This document shows, in pieces, positions 1 through 7,771 of a stretch of DNA of 64,000 bases. The position numbers were made by a program, and so were the translations under genes. The notes beneath the pieces were generated by a model. The model worked only from the letters and a program-made list of their open reading frames with translations, was not told where the DNA came from and did no database searches. Origin of the DNA: Anaerococcus porci (GTDB lineage: Bacteria; Bacillota; Clostridia; Tissierellales; Peptoniphilaceae); contig NZ_VULQ01000002.1 of NCBI RefSeq assembly GCF_009696575.1, forward strand, positions 124,001 through 188,000. The letters are read 5' to 3'. Positions within the stretch are counted from its first letter, which is position 1. Each line of letters begins with the position of its first letter.

Positions 1-358
1 ACTTGGTATTTAGTTTTTCATATAAGATTTCTTTGATAAATTCTCTGGGACTTAAATTTTTAAATTCTTCTGAAAATTCTAAAAAACAGAAACATTCTAT
101 TCCCATATCATTTAATATTTCTATTTTGTCGTCAAGGCTTGTCAGATATTCTTTTTCTCCATTTAATATATTCTTGGTATTTTCTTTAAACAATAGGACA
201 GACGGAGTAAGTCCGAAATTTCTGGATATTTTTATATTTTCTTTCATAAGTTTTTGGTGTCCCCTATGAACTCCATCAAAATTTCCCAAACTTACAGCCT
301 TAGGACTAAGTTCAATTTGATTATTGTCTAGGTCAAATACTTTAATATTATCCTTCAT
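1..358 (-). CDS. ribF: Bifunctional riboflavin kinase/FAD synthetase, N-terminal part (runs off the left edge)
   Basis: I translated this partial gene directly; it starts at ATG 358 and has no stop in the window. About 119 N-terminal residues are present. The segment LGNFDGVHRGHQ at roughly residues 25-36 is the nucleotidyltransferase signature of the FAD synthetase domain, which adenylylates FMN to FAD. The C-terminal riboflavin kinase domain lies outside the window. Its start overlaps the end of truB by 11 bases, so it is the last visible gene of the rimP-to-ribF operon; truB-ribF adjacency is standard in Firmicutes. Identification is firm for the visible half; completeness cannot be judged. 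Confidence 0.93.
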   Translation of the reverse strand, partial: MKDNIKVFDLDNNQIELSPKAVSLGNFDGVHRGHQKLMKENIKISRNFGLTPSVLLFKENTKNILNGEKEYLTSLDDKIEILNDMGIECFCFLEFSEEFKNLSPREFIKEILYEKLNTK

Positions 359-1223
359 AAAATACCCTCTTTAGTTTCAATGCATTATTTGAAATCTTTC
401 CTATTCCTATAAATTCATCTTCCACATATACCCTAATATTTTCTATATCATTTTTATTGGCTAGTTTTATTGTCATACCATTTATAGATTTTTTTAAATT
501 TGATTTATCTAGAATTATTTTGTCCATATTTAATAAGGCCTTATCTATTGGAATTATTTTTTCTTTTATCTTAACCATAGGAATATTTTCTAAATTTTCG
601 CTTTTTATAGAATCTTTTATGTGGAAATCTCCCACTTTTATTCGTCTTAACTCATGTACATTGGCAAAAGTTTTTAATTCCTCTCCCAAATCATTTACAA
701 GTGTTCTTATATAAGTGCCTTTTGAACAAGTAATCTTAAATCTTGCAAAAGGAAAGTCAAATGAAAGGATTTCAAAATCATAGATTTTTATATTTCTTTT
801 TTTCCTTTCTACATTCTTTCCTTCTCGTGCAAGCTCATATAATTTGCGACCATTATATTTTAGGGCAGAATACATGGGAGGTATTTGTTCAATATCTCCT
901 ATAAATTTACCTTTAATTGTCATTTCTAAGTCTTTTTTGCTAAATAAATTAGATGATTTAGCAATTATTTTACCAGTTTTATCTTGGCTATCTGTTTTTT
1001 CGCCAAAAAAGGCAAGAGTCTCATAAACTTTTACTTCATCCATCAAAAAGTTTGAAACTCTTGTCGCTTTACCTATTAGAAGAGGTAATAGTCCTGTTGC
1101 TAGGGGATCAAGTGTGCCTGCATGACCTATTTTTTTTATAGATAATTTTTTTCTTAACATATAGACACACTTTGCAGATGATATCCCACTTTCCTTATCT
1201 ATTAAAAGAATTCCATTAGTCAT
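348..1223 (-). CDS. truB: tRNA pseudouridine(55) synthase TruB
   Basis: Converts U55 of the T-loop to pseudouridine in most tRNAs. The protein is 291 residues, normal for the family. The N-terminus (NGILLIDKESGISS) and the catalytic block GHAGTLDPLATGLL around residue 35-48 are diagnostic; the aspartate in GTLDP is the nucleophile. KGTYIRTLVNDLG near residue 170 is the second conserved substrate-binding block. It overlaps nrnA upstream by 8 bases and ribF downstream by 11, so translation is likely coupled. It belongs to the rimP-nusA-infB operon, as in most Firmicutes. Nothing in the sequence looks damaged. Confidence 0.96.
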   Translation of the reverse strand: MTNGILLIDKESGISSAKCVYMLRKKLSIKKIGHAGTLDPLATGLLPLLIGKATRVSNFLMDEVKVYETLAFFGEKTDSQDKTGKIIAKSSNLFSKKDLEMTIKGKFIGDIEQIPPMYSALKYNGRKLYELAREGKNVERKKRNIKIYDFEILSFDFPFARFKITCSKGTYIRTLVNDLGEELKTFANVHELRRIKVGDFHIKDSIKSENLENIPMVKIKEKIIPIDKALLNMDKIILDKSNLKKSINGMTIKLANKNDIENIRVYVEDEFIGIGKISNNALKLKRVFYEG

Positions 1224-2196
1224 CTATGGCCTCTTTTAAGATTTTTCTCATAGTATCTAAGGCATCTTCCATATTTTTTTCATAAAGTGAAAAGCCAGCC
1301 GCTCTAATGTGTCCTCCTCCATTATTATCTCTTGCAATTTTGGATACATCTAGCCATTCTTTGCTTCTTAAAGAAATCTTATATTCACCATCATCATACT
1401 CTTTTATAAGACAGGCCACTTCAATTCCTTTTAAATCTCTAAGCATATTTACAACTGATTCACTATCTCCCATTTGCATCGAAAAGTCTTCACACATTTT
1501 CTTACTTACCCCAACTAGGGCATATGGTTTGTTGAATTCAACTTTAGAAAGGATATGATTTTCAAATCTTAATTTAGAAATTTCCTTATTTTGATAGAGA
1601 TTTTTATAAACATACTCATAGTCTGCACCTTCATTTATAAGTTCAGCTGCTGTAAGAAAAGTTAATTCACTTATATTCGAGTATAAAAATCTTCCAGTAT
1701 CTGTTACCAGACCTATATAAAGAAGTGTTGCTATTTCATTATCTATAGGAAGTTTGAGTCTTTTAATTATTTCATAAACTAACTCACATGTGGCTGGAGA
1801 ATCTGAGTAAATTATATTTAAGTCTGTATCTATCTTTCCACCTTTATGATGGTCAATTACTATAGTGTTCTTTGATTTTTCGCATATTTCTATTGCCTTA
1901 TCTATCCTATCAAATTCTGAACAATCTACTATTATAAATAAATCATATTCGTCTAAGCTTGGTTTTTTATATTGACTTAAATCAGGAAAAAATTTTAGGT
2001 AATTATCTACTTCACTGATTTGTATAACTTCAGCAAATTTACCATATTTTTCTAAAGATTTCCTAAGAGAAAGGGATGCACCTAGCGCATCCCCATCTGG
2101 ATTTATATGGGCAGATATTGCAATATTCTTAGCCTCATCAATTAATTTTTTAAATTTATCAAGTTGACTTTTGCTAATCTTCTCTATTTCCGGCAT
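1216..2196 (-). CDS. nrnA: DHH/DHHA1 phosphoesterase, nanoRNase/pAp phosphatase
   Basis: A DHH-family phosphoesterase. Relatives degrade 2-5 nt RNA fragments and dephosphorylate pAp. Visible motifs: NPDGDALGASL near residue 32 (first metal-binding block), DHHKGG (the DHH triad) in the middle, and GGGHIRAAG near the C-terminus (DHHA1 substrate-binding loop). The frame stays open up to 2226, but ATG 2196 is preferred because AAAGGATGAG sits just upstream, giving 326 residues. It still overlaps the end of rbfA by 23 bases. Conserved operon position between rbfA and truB supports the call. Whether RNA or pAp is the main substrate cannot be told from sequence. Confidence 0.93.
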   Translation of the reverse strand: MPEIEKISKSQLDKFKKLIDEAKNIAISAHINPDGDALGASLSLRKSLEKYGKFAEVIQISEVDNYLKFFPDLSQYKKPSLDEYDLFIIVDCSEFDRIDKAIEICEKSKNTIVIDHHKGGKIDTDLNIIYSDSPATCELVYEIIKRLKLPIDNEIATLLYIGLVTDTGRFLYSNISELTFLTAAELINEGADYEYVYKNLYQNKEISKLRFENHILSKVEFNKPYALVGVSKKMCEDFSMQMGDSESVVNMLRDLKGIEVACLIKEYDDGEYKISLRSKEWLDVSKIARDNNGGGHIRAAGFSLYEKNMEDALDTMRKILKEAIDD

Positions 2197-2557
2197 TTTT
2201 CTCATCCTTTGCAATTGTTTCTGCAATTAGTTTATCCATATAGACACCACGCTCTATAGAATTGTCATATTTAAACCTAAATTTAGGCATAGACCTAAGT
2301 CTCATTCTTTCACCTATAAGTCTTTTGATAAATCCTTTTGCATCTTCGAATGCCTCTATTACTGATTCTTTTTTACTCTCATCTCCTAATACTGATACAT
2401 AAATATCAGCAAATGAAAGGTCATTTGTAACTTCAACTTCAGTAATGGATACTATGACATTTTCTGATAGCCTAGGGTCATTTATATCTTCTGCAAGTAT
2501 TTTTGATAATTCCTTTTGCATTTGTGAAGATATTTTCAAACTTCTTCTCTTATCCAT
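2174..2557 (-). CDS. rbfA: 30S ribosome-binding factor RbfA
   Basis: A single KH-like domain protein that binds the immature 30S subunit and helps the 16S rRNA 5' end mature, important in cold. At 127 residues it has normal length. The opening block (SLKISSQMQKELSKIL), then DPRL and the strand VTNDLSFADIYVSVLG, are typical. The start ATG at 2557 overlaps the infB stop by one base (TAATG), a sign of translational coupling. Placement directly after infB is the widely conserved order. Confidence 0.95.
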   Translation of the reverse strand: MDKRRSLKISSQMQKELSKILAEDINDPRLSENVIVSITEVEVTNDLSFADIYVSVLGDESKKESVIEAFEDAKGFIKRLIGERMRLRSMPKFRFKYDNSIERGVYMDKLIAETIAKDEKNAGNRED

Positions 2558-4662
2558 TATAAATCTCTTTCTTTTTCTATCATTTCATAGGCTTCTAATT
2601 CATCGCCTTCTTTAACGTCATTGAACTTTTCAAGACCTATACCACCCTCATAGCCATTATTGAGCTCTTTTGCATCATCTTTGAATCTTTTCATAGATTC
2701 TATATTTCCATCAAAGATTACTACATTATCTCTTAATAATCTTATCTTTGCTCTTCTTGGTATAGAACCATTTGTTACTAGAACACCTGCTATGGTTCCT
2801 GCATTTGGAACTTTAAATGTTTGTTGAACTTTGGCACGTCCCAGAACTTTTTCTTCAAATTCAGGATCAAGCATACCCTTAAGGGCCTTTTCTACATCTT
2901 CTATAGCTTCATAGATTATTGAATATGTTCTTATTTCAATATTATTTTCTTCAGCCATTTGTAAAGCACCTTGGGTTGGACGTACATTAAATCCTATGAT
3001 TATAGCATTTGAAGCTTGAGCTAGTAGGACATCTGACTCTGTAATACCACCTACTGCTCCTGCAATTACATTTACAAATACTTCTTCATTTGATAGCTTA
3101 GCGAATGAAGAACTTACTGCATCTACAGTACCCTTAACATCTGTTTTAACTATGATATTAAGTTCTTTTAGCTCACCTTCTTCAATACCTTCATACATAT
3201 CTTCAAGATTAGTGTTTGATTTTTGGATAAGTCTTTCTTCTCTTTTTTGCTCTTTAGCACGATCAGCATAGGCTCTTGCTGTTTTTTCATCTTCTACAGC
3301 AAATATCTTATCTCCTGCTTCAGCAACATCAGATAAACCTAAGATTTGAACTGGTGTTGATGGACCTGCTTCAGATATAGTCTCTCCTTTTGAGTTAAAC
3401 ATAGCTCTTATTCTTCCTGATGAAGATCCTGTTACTACGTAGTCTTTATCGTGGAGTGTTCCTTTTTGTACAAGGACTGTTGCTATAGCTCCTCTTGCCT
3501 TATCAAGTTGGGCTTCTATTATTATACCTACAGCATCCCTATTTGGATTTGCCTTAAGCTCTCTCATTTCAGCAACAAGAAGTACCATCTCAAGTAAGTC
3601 TTTTATTCCATCACCTGTTTTTGCAGATACTTCTACCATAATAGTATCTCCACCCCAATCTTCTGAAATAAGACCATATTCTGTAAGCTCTTGTTTTACT
3701 CTATTAGAATCTGATTCTTCCTTATCCATTTTATTAATTGCAACTATTATTGGAATTTCAGCAGCTTTAGCATGGTTTATAGCCTCTATTGTTTGTGGCA
3801 TTACCCCATCATCACCAGCTACAACAAGGATTGCTATATCTGTTGATTGAGCCCCTCTCATTCTCATTTGAGTAAAGGCTTCATGGCCTGGTGTATCTAA
3901 AAATACAATTTCCTTATTATTGATATTTACAGTTGATGCACCTATATGTTGGGTTATTCCACCTGCTTCTCCTGATGCAAATTGTGTATTTCTTATAGCA
4001 TCAAGGATTGATGTTTTACCATGGTCTACGTGACCCATTACTGAAACTACTGGAGGACGAGTTACTAAGTCTTCTTCATTATCTTCAAAGTCAAGATCTT
4101 TTTCTTGCATCTCAATTTCATCTAATTTTTCTTCTTTTGAGATTTCTTTGTTAAATTCAAGTGCAATAAGTTCTGCTTGGTCAAATTCTATTTGGTCATT
4201 AAGACCTGCCATTACACCAAGTCCCATAAGTTTCATTATTACTTGGTTAGCATTTTCATTTATTTTATCAGCAAAAGCCTTTACTGATATTGACTCTGGT
4301 ATTTGAATTATTCCATCATCATTATTATTGTCTTCTTTTGCCTGTCTTTTTGTTGACTTTTTTGACCTTTTATTTTGCTTTTTATTTTTCTTTCTCTTCT
4401 TGTTTTTATTAAATGTCTTGTCTTTGTTTTGAGACTTATCTTTTTTCTTTTTTTCTTCTTTTGTATTTTCTATAACTTCTTCCTCTTCCTCTTCTTCTTC
4501 TTCCTTAAAATATTCCTCAACTATTGCTAAGTCATCCCCTGATAACATAGACATGTGTGATTTTATATCAAGTCCAAATTCATCATTTAACAAACTTAAC
4601 ATTTTCTTAGTAGTTACATCGTATTTTTTTGCTAATTCATATATTCTAAGCTTCTTAGCCAT
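2557..4662 (-). CDS. infB: Translation initiation factor IF-2
   Basis: The GTPase that brings initiator fMet-tRNA to the 30S subunit and promotes subunit joining. Residues 1-50 form a first IF2N module. Residues about 53-110 are low-complexity: a run of nine glutamates followed by a Lys/Asn-rich stretch. A second IF2N follows. The G domain begins with GHVDHGKT at 210-217 (P loop), then DTPGHEAF and NKMD. Domains II-IV (tRNA-binding C2) complete a 701-residue protein. AGAGGTGAT lies just before ATG 4662. The gene for the L7Ae-like YlxQ, often found between ylxR and infB, is absent: only 13 bases separate ylxR and infB. Confidence 0.98.
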   Translation of the reverse strand: MAKKLRIYELAKKYDVTTKKMLSLLNDEFGLDIKSHMSMLSGDDLAIVEEYFKEEEEEEEEEVIENTKEEKKKKDKSQNKDKTFNKNKKRKKNKKQNKRSKKSTKRQAKEDNNNDDGIIQIPESISVKAFADKINENANQVIMKLMGLGVMAGLNDQIEFDQAELIALEFNKEISKEEKLDEIEMQEKDLDFEDNEEDLVTRPPVVSVMGHVDHGKTSILDAIRNTQFASGEAGGITQHIGASTVNINNKEIVFLDTPGHEAFTQMRMRGAQSTDIAILVVAGDDGVMPQTIEAINHAKAAEIPIIVAINKMDKEESDSNRVKQELTEYGLISEDWGGDTIMVEVSAKTGDGIKDLLEMVLLVAEMRELKANPNRDAVGIIIEAQLDKARGAIATVLVQKGTLHDKDYVVTGSSSGRIRAMFNSKGETISEAGPSTPVQILGLSDVAEAGDKIFAVEDEKTARAYADRAKEQKREERLIQKSNTNLEDMYEGIEEGELKELNIIVKTDVKGTVDAVSSSFAKLSNEEVFVNVIAGAVGGITESDVLLAQASNAIIIGFNVRPTQGALQMAEENNIEIRTYSIIYEAIEDVEKALKGMLDPEFEEKVLGRAKVQQTFKVPNAGTIAGVLVTNGSIPRRAKIRLLRDNVVIFDGNIESMKRFKDDAKELNNGYEGGIGLEKFNDVKEGDELEAYEMIEKERDL

Positions 4663-4675
4663 ATAATCACCTCTT

Positions 4676-4933
4676 TTATTTCATAGCAATTATCTCCTCG
4701 TAAAGATTATCACTAATTTCAGTTTTAAAAACTTTTTCTAATTTTCTCTTCTTTTTTGCCTCATTTATACAATTTTCATCCTTACATATATAGGCACCCC
4801 TACCATTTTTCTTTCCAGTAGGATCAAGTATTATTCCTTCTTCTTTGTTTTTAACTATTCTTATAAGTTCATTTTTATCTTTGTTTTCTCCACAAACTAT
4901 GCATTTTCTTTGTGGTATTTTTCTTTGTTTCAT
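4676..4933 (-). CDS. ylxR: YlxR-family RNA-binding protein (DUF448)
   Basis: An 85-residue basic protein of the YlxR family, a single compact domain with a positively charged groove thought to bind RNA, also reported as a nucleoid-associated regulator in Bacillus. RKCIVCGENKDKNELIRIV and the GRGAYIC block near residue 45 are the family marks; two CxxC-like cysteine pairs are visible. It lies between nusA (26-base gap) and infB (13-base gap), its usual place. The molecular role in this organism is not shown by the sequence. Confidence 0.93.
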   Translation of the reverse strand: MKQRKIPQRKCIVCGENKDKNELIRIVKNKEEGIILDPTGKKNGRGAYICKDENCINEAKKKRKLEKVFKTEISDNLYEEIIAMK

Positions 4934-4959
4934 TATCTCACCATATTAGTTTAATAAAT

Positions 4960-6303
4960 CTATAAATAATCGTTTGAATCATCCAATAGTGAATCTAGAT
5001 CATCTGATAAGGATTCTAAATCTTCTTTTTCTATATTAAGTAAATCATCATCATCTGGATCATCCTTATCAGACACTTCAAAATCTTCTAATTTATTATC
5101 TTTAGAAATCTCTTCTAATTCTTTTAAGTTTGAATCATTTTCTAATATATCTTTTGTAGCAGTTTCATCGTCAAGATTTTTACTACTATCTTCTACTATT
5201 TCAGACTCATTTTCTTCTGCCTCTTCTTCATTTAGGCCAAGTATGTCATCTATTTCTGCTTGGCTTAATGACTTATATTCTGCTTCACTTTTTATATCTA
5301 TCTTCCAACCTGTAAGCCTTGCAGCAAGTCTTGCATTTTGACCTTCTTTACCTATGGCTAATGAAAGTTGATCTTCTCTTACTATGACTAAAGATTGTTT
5401 TTTCTTCTCATTTATATGGACATCTATAATTTCTGCTGGAGATAGGGCATTTTTTATATAAACTTTTATATCCTTGTCATAATTTATTATATCTATCTTC
5501 TCACCTTGTAATTCTTCTACTATAGAATTTACACGACTTCCCTTATACCCTATACATGCTCCAATAGAGTCTATTTCAGGATCATTTGAATATACAGCAA
5601 TCTTTGTACGAGAACCAGCTTCCCTATCTATGGCATAAATTTCAATTATACCATTGGTTATTTCCGGAACTTCCAATTCAAATAATCTTTCAACCAAGTT
5701 TTTATCTCTTCTTGAGAGAATTATTTGAGGTTCTTTTGTTGTATTTTTAACATCCTTAATTAAAAGCTTGATTCTTTGATTAGGTGTATATACTTCACTA
5801 TCAACTTGCTCTTTTGTAGGGATAATTCCTTCAATTTTATCAAGATTTATATATACATTATACTTATCTTGTCTTTGAACTATTCCTGTTATAATATCAT
5901 TGGCCCTATCTAGATATTCACTGTAAACAGAATCTCTTTGGGCATCTCTAATTTTTTGTATAACAATATTTCTAGCTGTTTGTGCTGCAACCCTTCCAAA
6001 ATTTTTAGGTGCAATTTTAACCCTACATACATCTCCAACTTTAAGCTTTGAGTCAATCTCTTTAGCCTTTGTCGAAGTGATTTCTGCATAAGGGTTACTT
6101 ACTTCTTCAACTACATCTCTTAGAGAATATACTTCAATCTCACCAGTTTCTTCATCTATATTTACATCAACATTCTCATTGTTATCATAGTTTTTTTGGT
6201 AAGACTTAACCAAGGCCTTTTCTAATGCCTCAAGAATTATCTTCTTATCAACATTCTTGGTTTTTTTTATTTCCTCTAAGGCTAATATAAATTCTTTATT
6301 CAT
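4960..6303 (-). CDS. nusA: Transcription termination/antitermination factor NusA with an acidic tail
   Basis: RNA polymerase-binding factor that tunes pausing, termination and antitermination. Domain order read from the sequence: N-terminal RNAP-binding domain (1-125), S1 domain (about 135-200), then KH1 and KH2 (to about 345), including GACIGYKGSRVN and AIGKEGQNARLAARLTGW. After residue about 365 a tail of roughly 80 residues is dominated by Asp/Glu/Ser. This makes the protein 447 residues, longer than the about 370 of Bacillus NusA. The tail is not recognisably the AR1/AR2 repeats of Escherichia coli. Cotranscribed with rimP (8-base gap). Confidence 0.97.
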   Translation of the reverse strand: MNKEFILALEEIKKTKNVDKKIILEALEKALVKSYQKNYDNNENVDVNIDEETGEIEVYSLRDVVEEVSNPYAEITSTKAKEIDSKLKVGDVCRVKIAPKNFGRVAAQTARNIVIQKIRDAQRDSVYSEYLDRANDIITGIVQRQDKYNVYINLDKIEGIIPTKEQVDSEVYTPNQRIKLLIKDVKNTTKEPQIILSRRDKNLVERLFELEVPEITNGIIEIYAIDREAGSRTKIAVYSNDPEIDSIGACIGYKGSRVNSIVEELQGEKIDIINYDKDIKVYIKNALSPAEIIDVHINEKKKQSLVIVREDQLSLAIGKEGQNARLAARLTGWKIDIKSEAEYKSLSQAEIDDILGLNEEEAEENESEIVEDSSKNLDDETATKDILENDSNLKELEEISKDNKLEDFEVSDKDDPDDDDLLNIEKEDLESLSDDLDSLLDDSNDYL

Positions 6304-6311
6304 CTTTCCCC

Positions 6312-6752
6312 CTAGAATACTATCTCTATTTTGATAGTTTTGATATCACTTTTAGCAATTTTTAAATCTTCTCCTTCTTTGTCTAATAACAAATAATCAT
6401 CCTTGATTTCTTTGATATGGCAAAGAATAACATCCCCATTTTTAAGCTTAACGTTTAAAAGCTCATCTTTATTTCTTTCAAGGTCTCTATCAGTCTTTAG
6501 GGGTCTTGAAAGATCAGGAGAAGATACTTCTAGATAATAGAAGGATTTTATAAGGTCTAATTCGTCTAATTTTTCATTTAAGAAGTTAGATACTTTCTCA
6601 CAATCATCAATTGTAACTCCGCCTTTCTTATATATGAAAAATCTTAATATTTTATTTTTACCTTCACTAACAAACTCACAATCTACAAGCTCATAGCCAA
6701 GATTATTAATACCTGTTTCTAAATTTTCTTTTAATCTACTTATTAAATCCAT
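6312..6752 (-). CDS. rimP: Ribosome maturation factor RimP
   Basis: Assists assembly of the 30S subunit. The 146-residue length is normal. The block LGYELVDCEF near residue 18 and the stretch YLEVSSPDLSRPLK around residues 72-85 are the conserved RimP signature; an Sm-like C-terminal domain follows. It is the first gene of the leftward operon. A strong promoter lies at 6808-6835 and a hairpin leader at 6773-6798. The ribosome site is AAAGGGGAAGG just before ATG 6752. Confidence 0.95.
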   Translation of the reverse strand: MDLISRLKENLETGINNLGYELVDCEFVSEGKNKILRFFIYKKGGVTIDDCEKVSNFLNEKLDELDLIKSFYYLEVSSPDLSRPLKTDRDLERNKDELLNVKLKNGDVILCHIKEIKDDYLLLDKEGEDLKIAKSDIKTIKIEIVF

Positions 6753-6772
6753 AACCTTCCCCTTTACATATT

Positions 6773-6798
6773 AAAAGAGTGGATTTGTCCACTCTTTT
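6773..6798 (-). promoter_or_regulatory. Hairpin at the 5' end of the rimP operon transcript
   Basis: A perfect 11-bp inverted repeat (AAAAGAGTGGA / TCCACTCTTTT) with a 4-base loop. Read on the minus strand it begins about 3 nt after the predicted transcription start (about 6801) and ends in UUUUAAU. It therefore sits in the rimP leader, 20 bases before the ribosome site. It could be an attenuator (terminator-like), an mRNA-stabilising 5' stem, or a bidirectional stop. The structure is seen; the role is inferred. Confidence 0.7.
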
Positions 6799-6807
6799 TC
6801 TATTTTT

Positions 6808-6835
6808 ATTATACTACTAAGCATAACATTTTCAA
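6808..6835 (-). promoter_or_regulatory. Sigma-A type promoter of the rimP-ribF operon
   Basis: On the minus strand: -35 TTGAAA (6835-6830), 16-base spacer, -10 TATAAT (6813-6808). Predicted start near 6801. It is the only good promoter in the gap before rimP. Confidence 0.75.
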
Positions 6836-6880
6836 TTTAAATGTTAATCTATTTAAGTATAATATCCTTAGGTGGTAGAA

Positions 6881-7771
6881 ATGATTAATGAAGAATTAGA
6901 AAATAAAATTAAAATATTTAGAGATAGTTACGATATAGATCCTAGTGTCAAAGACCTAATTAAGAAAGCAAAATTTCCTTATGTATGTGAAGAAATTTAT
7001 AAAGAAGCTATAAGTTCAATTCTTGCAGGGAAAAACCTCCTATTAGTTGGAGATAAGTCAACAGGCAAAAATGTACTTGTTGAAAACTTAGCTTATCTTT
7101 TTAATAGACCCTTATGGACTTCTTCCTTTCATATAAATATTGATGCATATGACCTTATTGGTGGTGATACTCTAAAAAATGGAAAAATCATATTTAGACC
7201 TGGTCCAATTTATAAAGCTGCTAAATATGGAGGATTCGGTGTTTTAGATGAGATAAATATGGCAAAAAATGAAGCAATCGCCGTTCTTCATGAAATTCTT
7301 GACTACAGGAGAATGCTAGAGATTCCTGGATATGAAAATCTCAAGCTTCATCCTGCCACAAGATTTATAGCTACAATGAACTACGATTATGAGGGAACTA
7401 GAGATTTAAATGAAGCTCTTTTATCTAGATTTGTCATAATTCAAATGCCTATAATAAAAAAAGATGACTTGAAATTATTAATTAAAAGTCAATATAAAAA
7501 TATGAAAGATGAATATATAGATAACTTTACATCCTTTTTCTTTGACCTAAGGCTTAAAGCTGAAAATGGGGAGCTTTTAACTGTAAGTCCTGACTTGAGA
7601 TCCTTATTTGATAGTTTTGACCTAATAAAAGAAGGCTTGAACCTTAAAAATGCACTTAAACTCACCGTAGTTAATAAAAGTTTTGATGAATTTGAAAAAA
7701 AACTTATAGAGGATCTAATTATGACAAGATTTAAGGATAGAACATACTATAAGGATGTTTTTAATGAATGA
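6881..7771 (+). CDS. MoxR-family AAA+ ATPase
   Basis: An AAA+ ATPase of the MoxR/CbbQ-NorQ group, which usually works with a von Willebrand A partner as a chaperone that remodels or loads metal cofactors onto a target. Walker A is GDKSTGKN (about residues 56-63): the usual Ser/Thr after GK is Asn. Walker B is GVLDEIN, the pore/sensor block is ATMNYDYEGTRDLNEALLSRF. ATG 6881 is chosen over GTG 6872 because AGGTGG is 5 bases upstream; a TATAAT lies at 6858-6863. Its end overlaps the VWA gene by 8 bases. The pair sits between polC and rimP, which are neighbours in many Firmicutes. The target is unknown. Confidence 0.88.
   Translation: MINEELENKIKIFRDSYDIDPSVKDLIKKAKFPYVCEEIYKEAISSILAGKNLLLVGDKSTGKNVLVENLAYLFNRPLWTSSFHINIDAYDLIGGDTLKNGKIIFRPGPIYKAAKYGGFGVLDEINMAKNEAIAVLHEILDYRRMLEIPGYENLKLHPATRFIATMNYDYEGTRDLNEALLSRFVIIQMPIIKKDDLKLLIKSQYKNMKDEYIDNFTSFFFDLRLKAENGELLTVSPDLRSLFDSFDLIKEGLNLKNALKLTVVNKSFDEFEKKLIEDLIMTRFKDRTYYKDVFNE

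Noticed and set aside
3-269. Plus-strand frame of 88 residues at the left edge
   Set aside because: It is the antisense of ribF, whose minus-strand reading gives a clear FAD synthetase signature.
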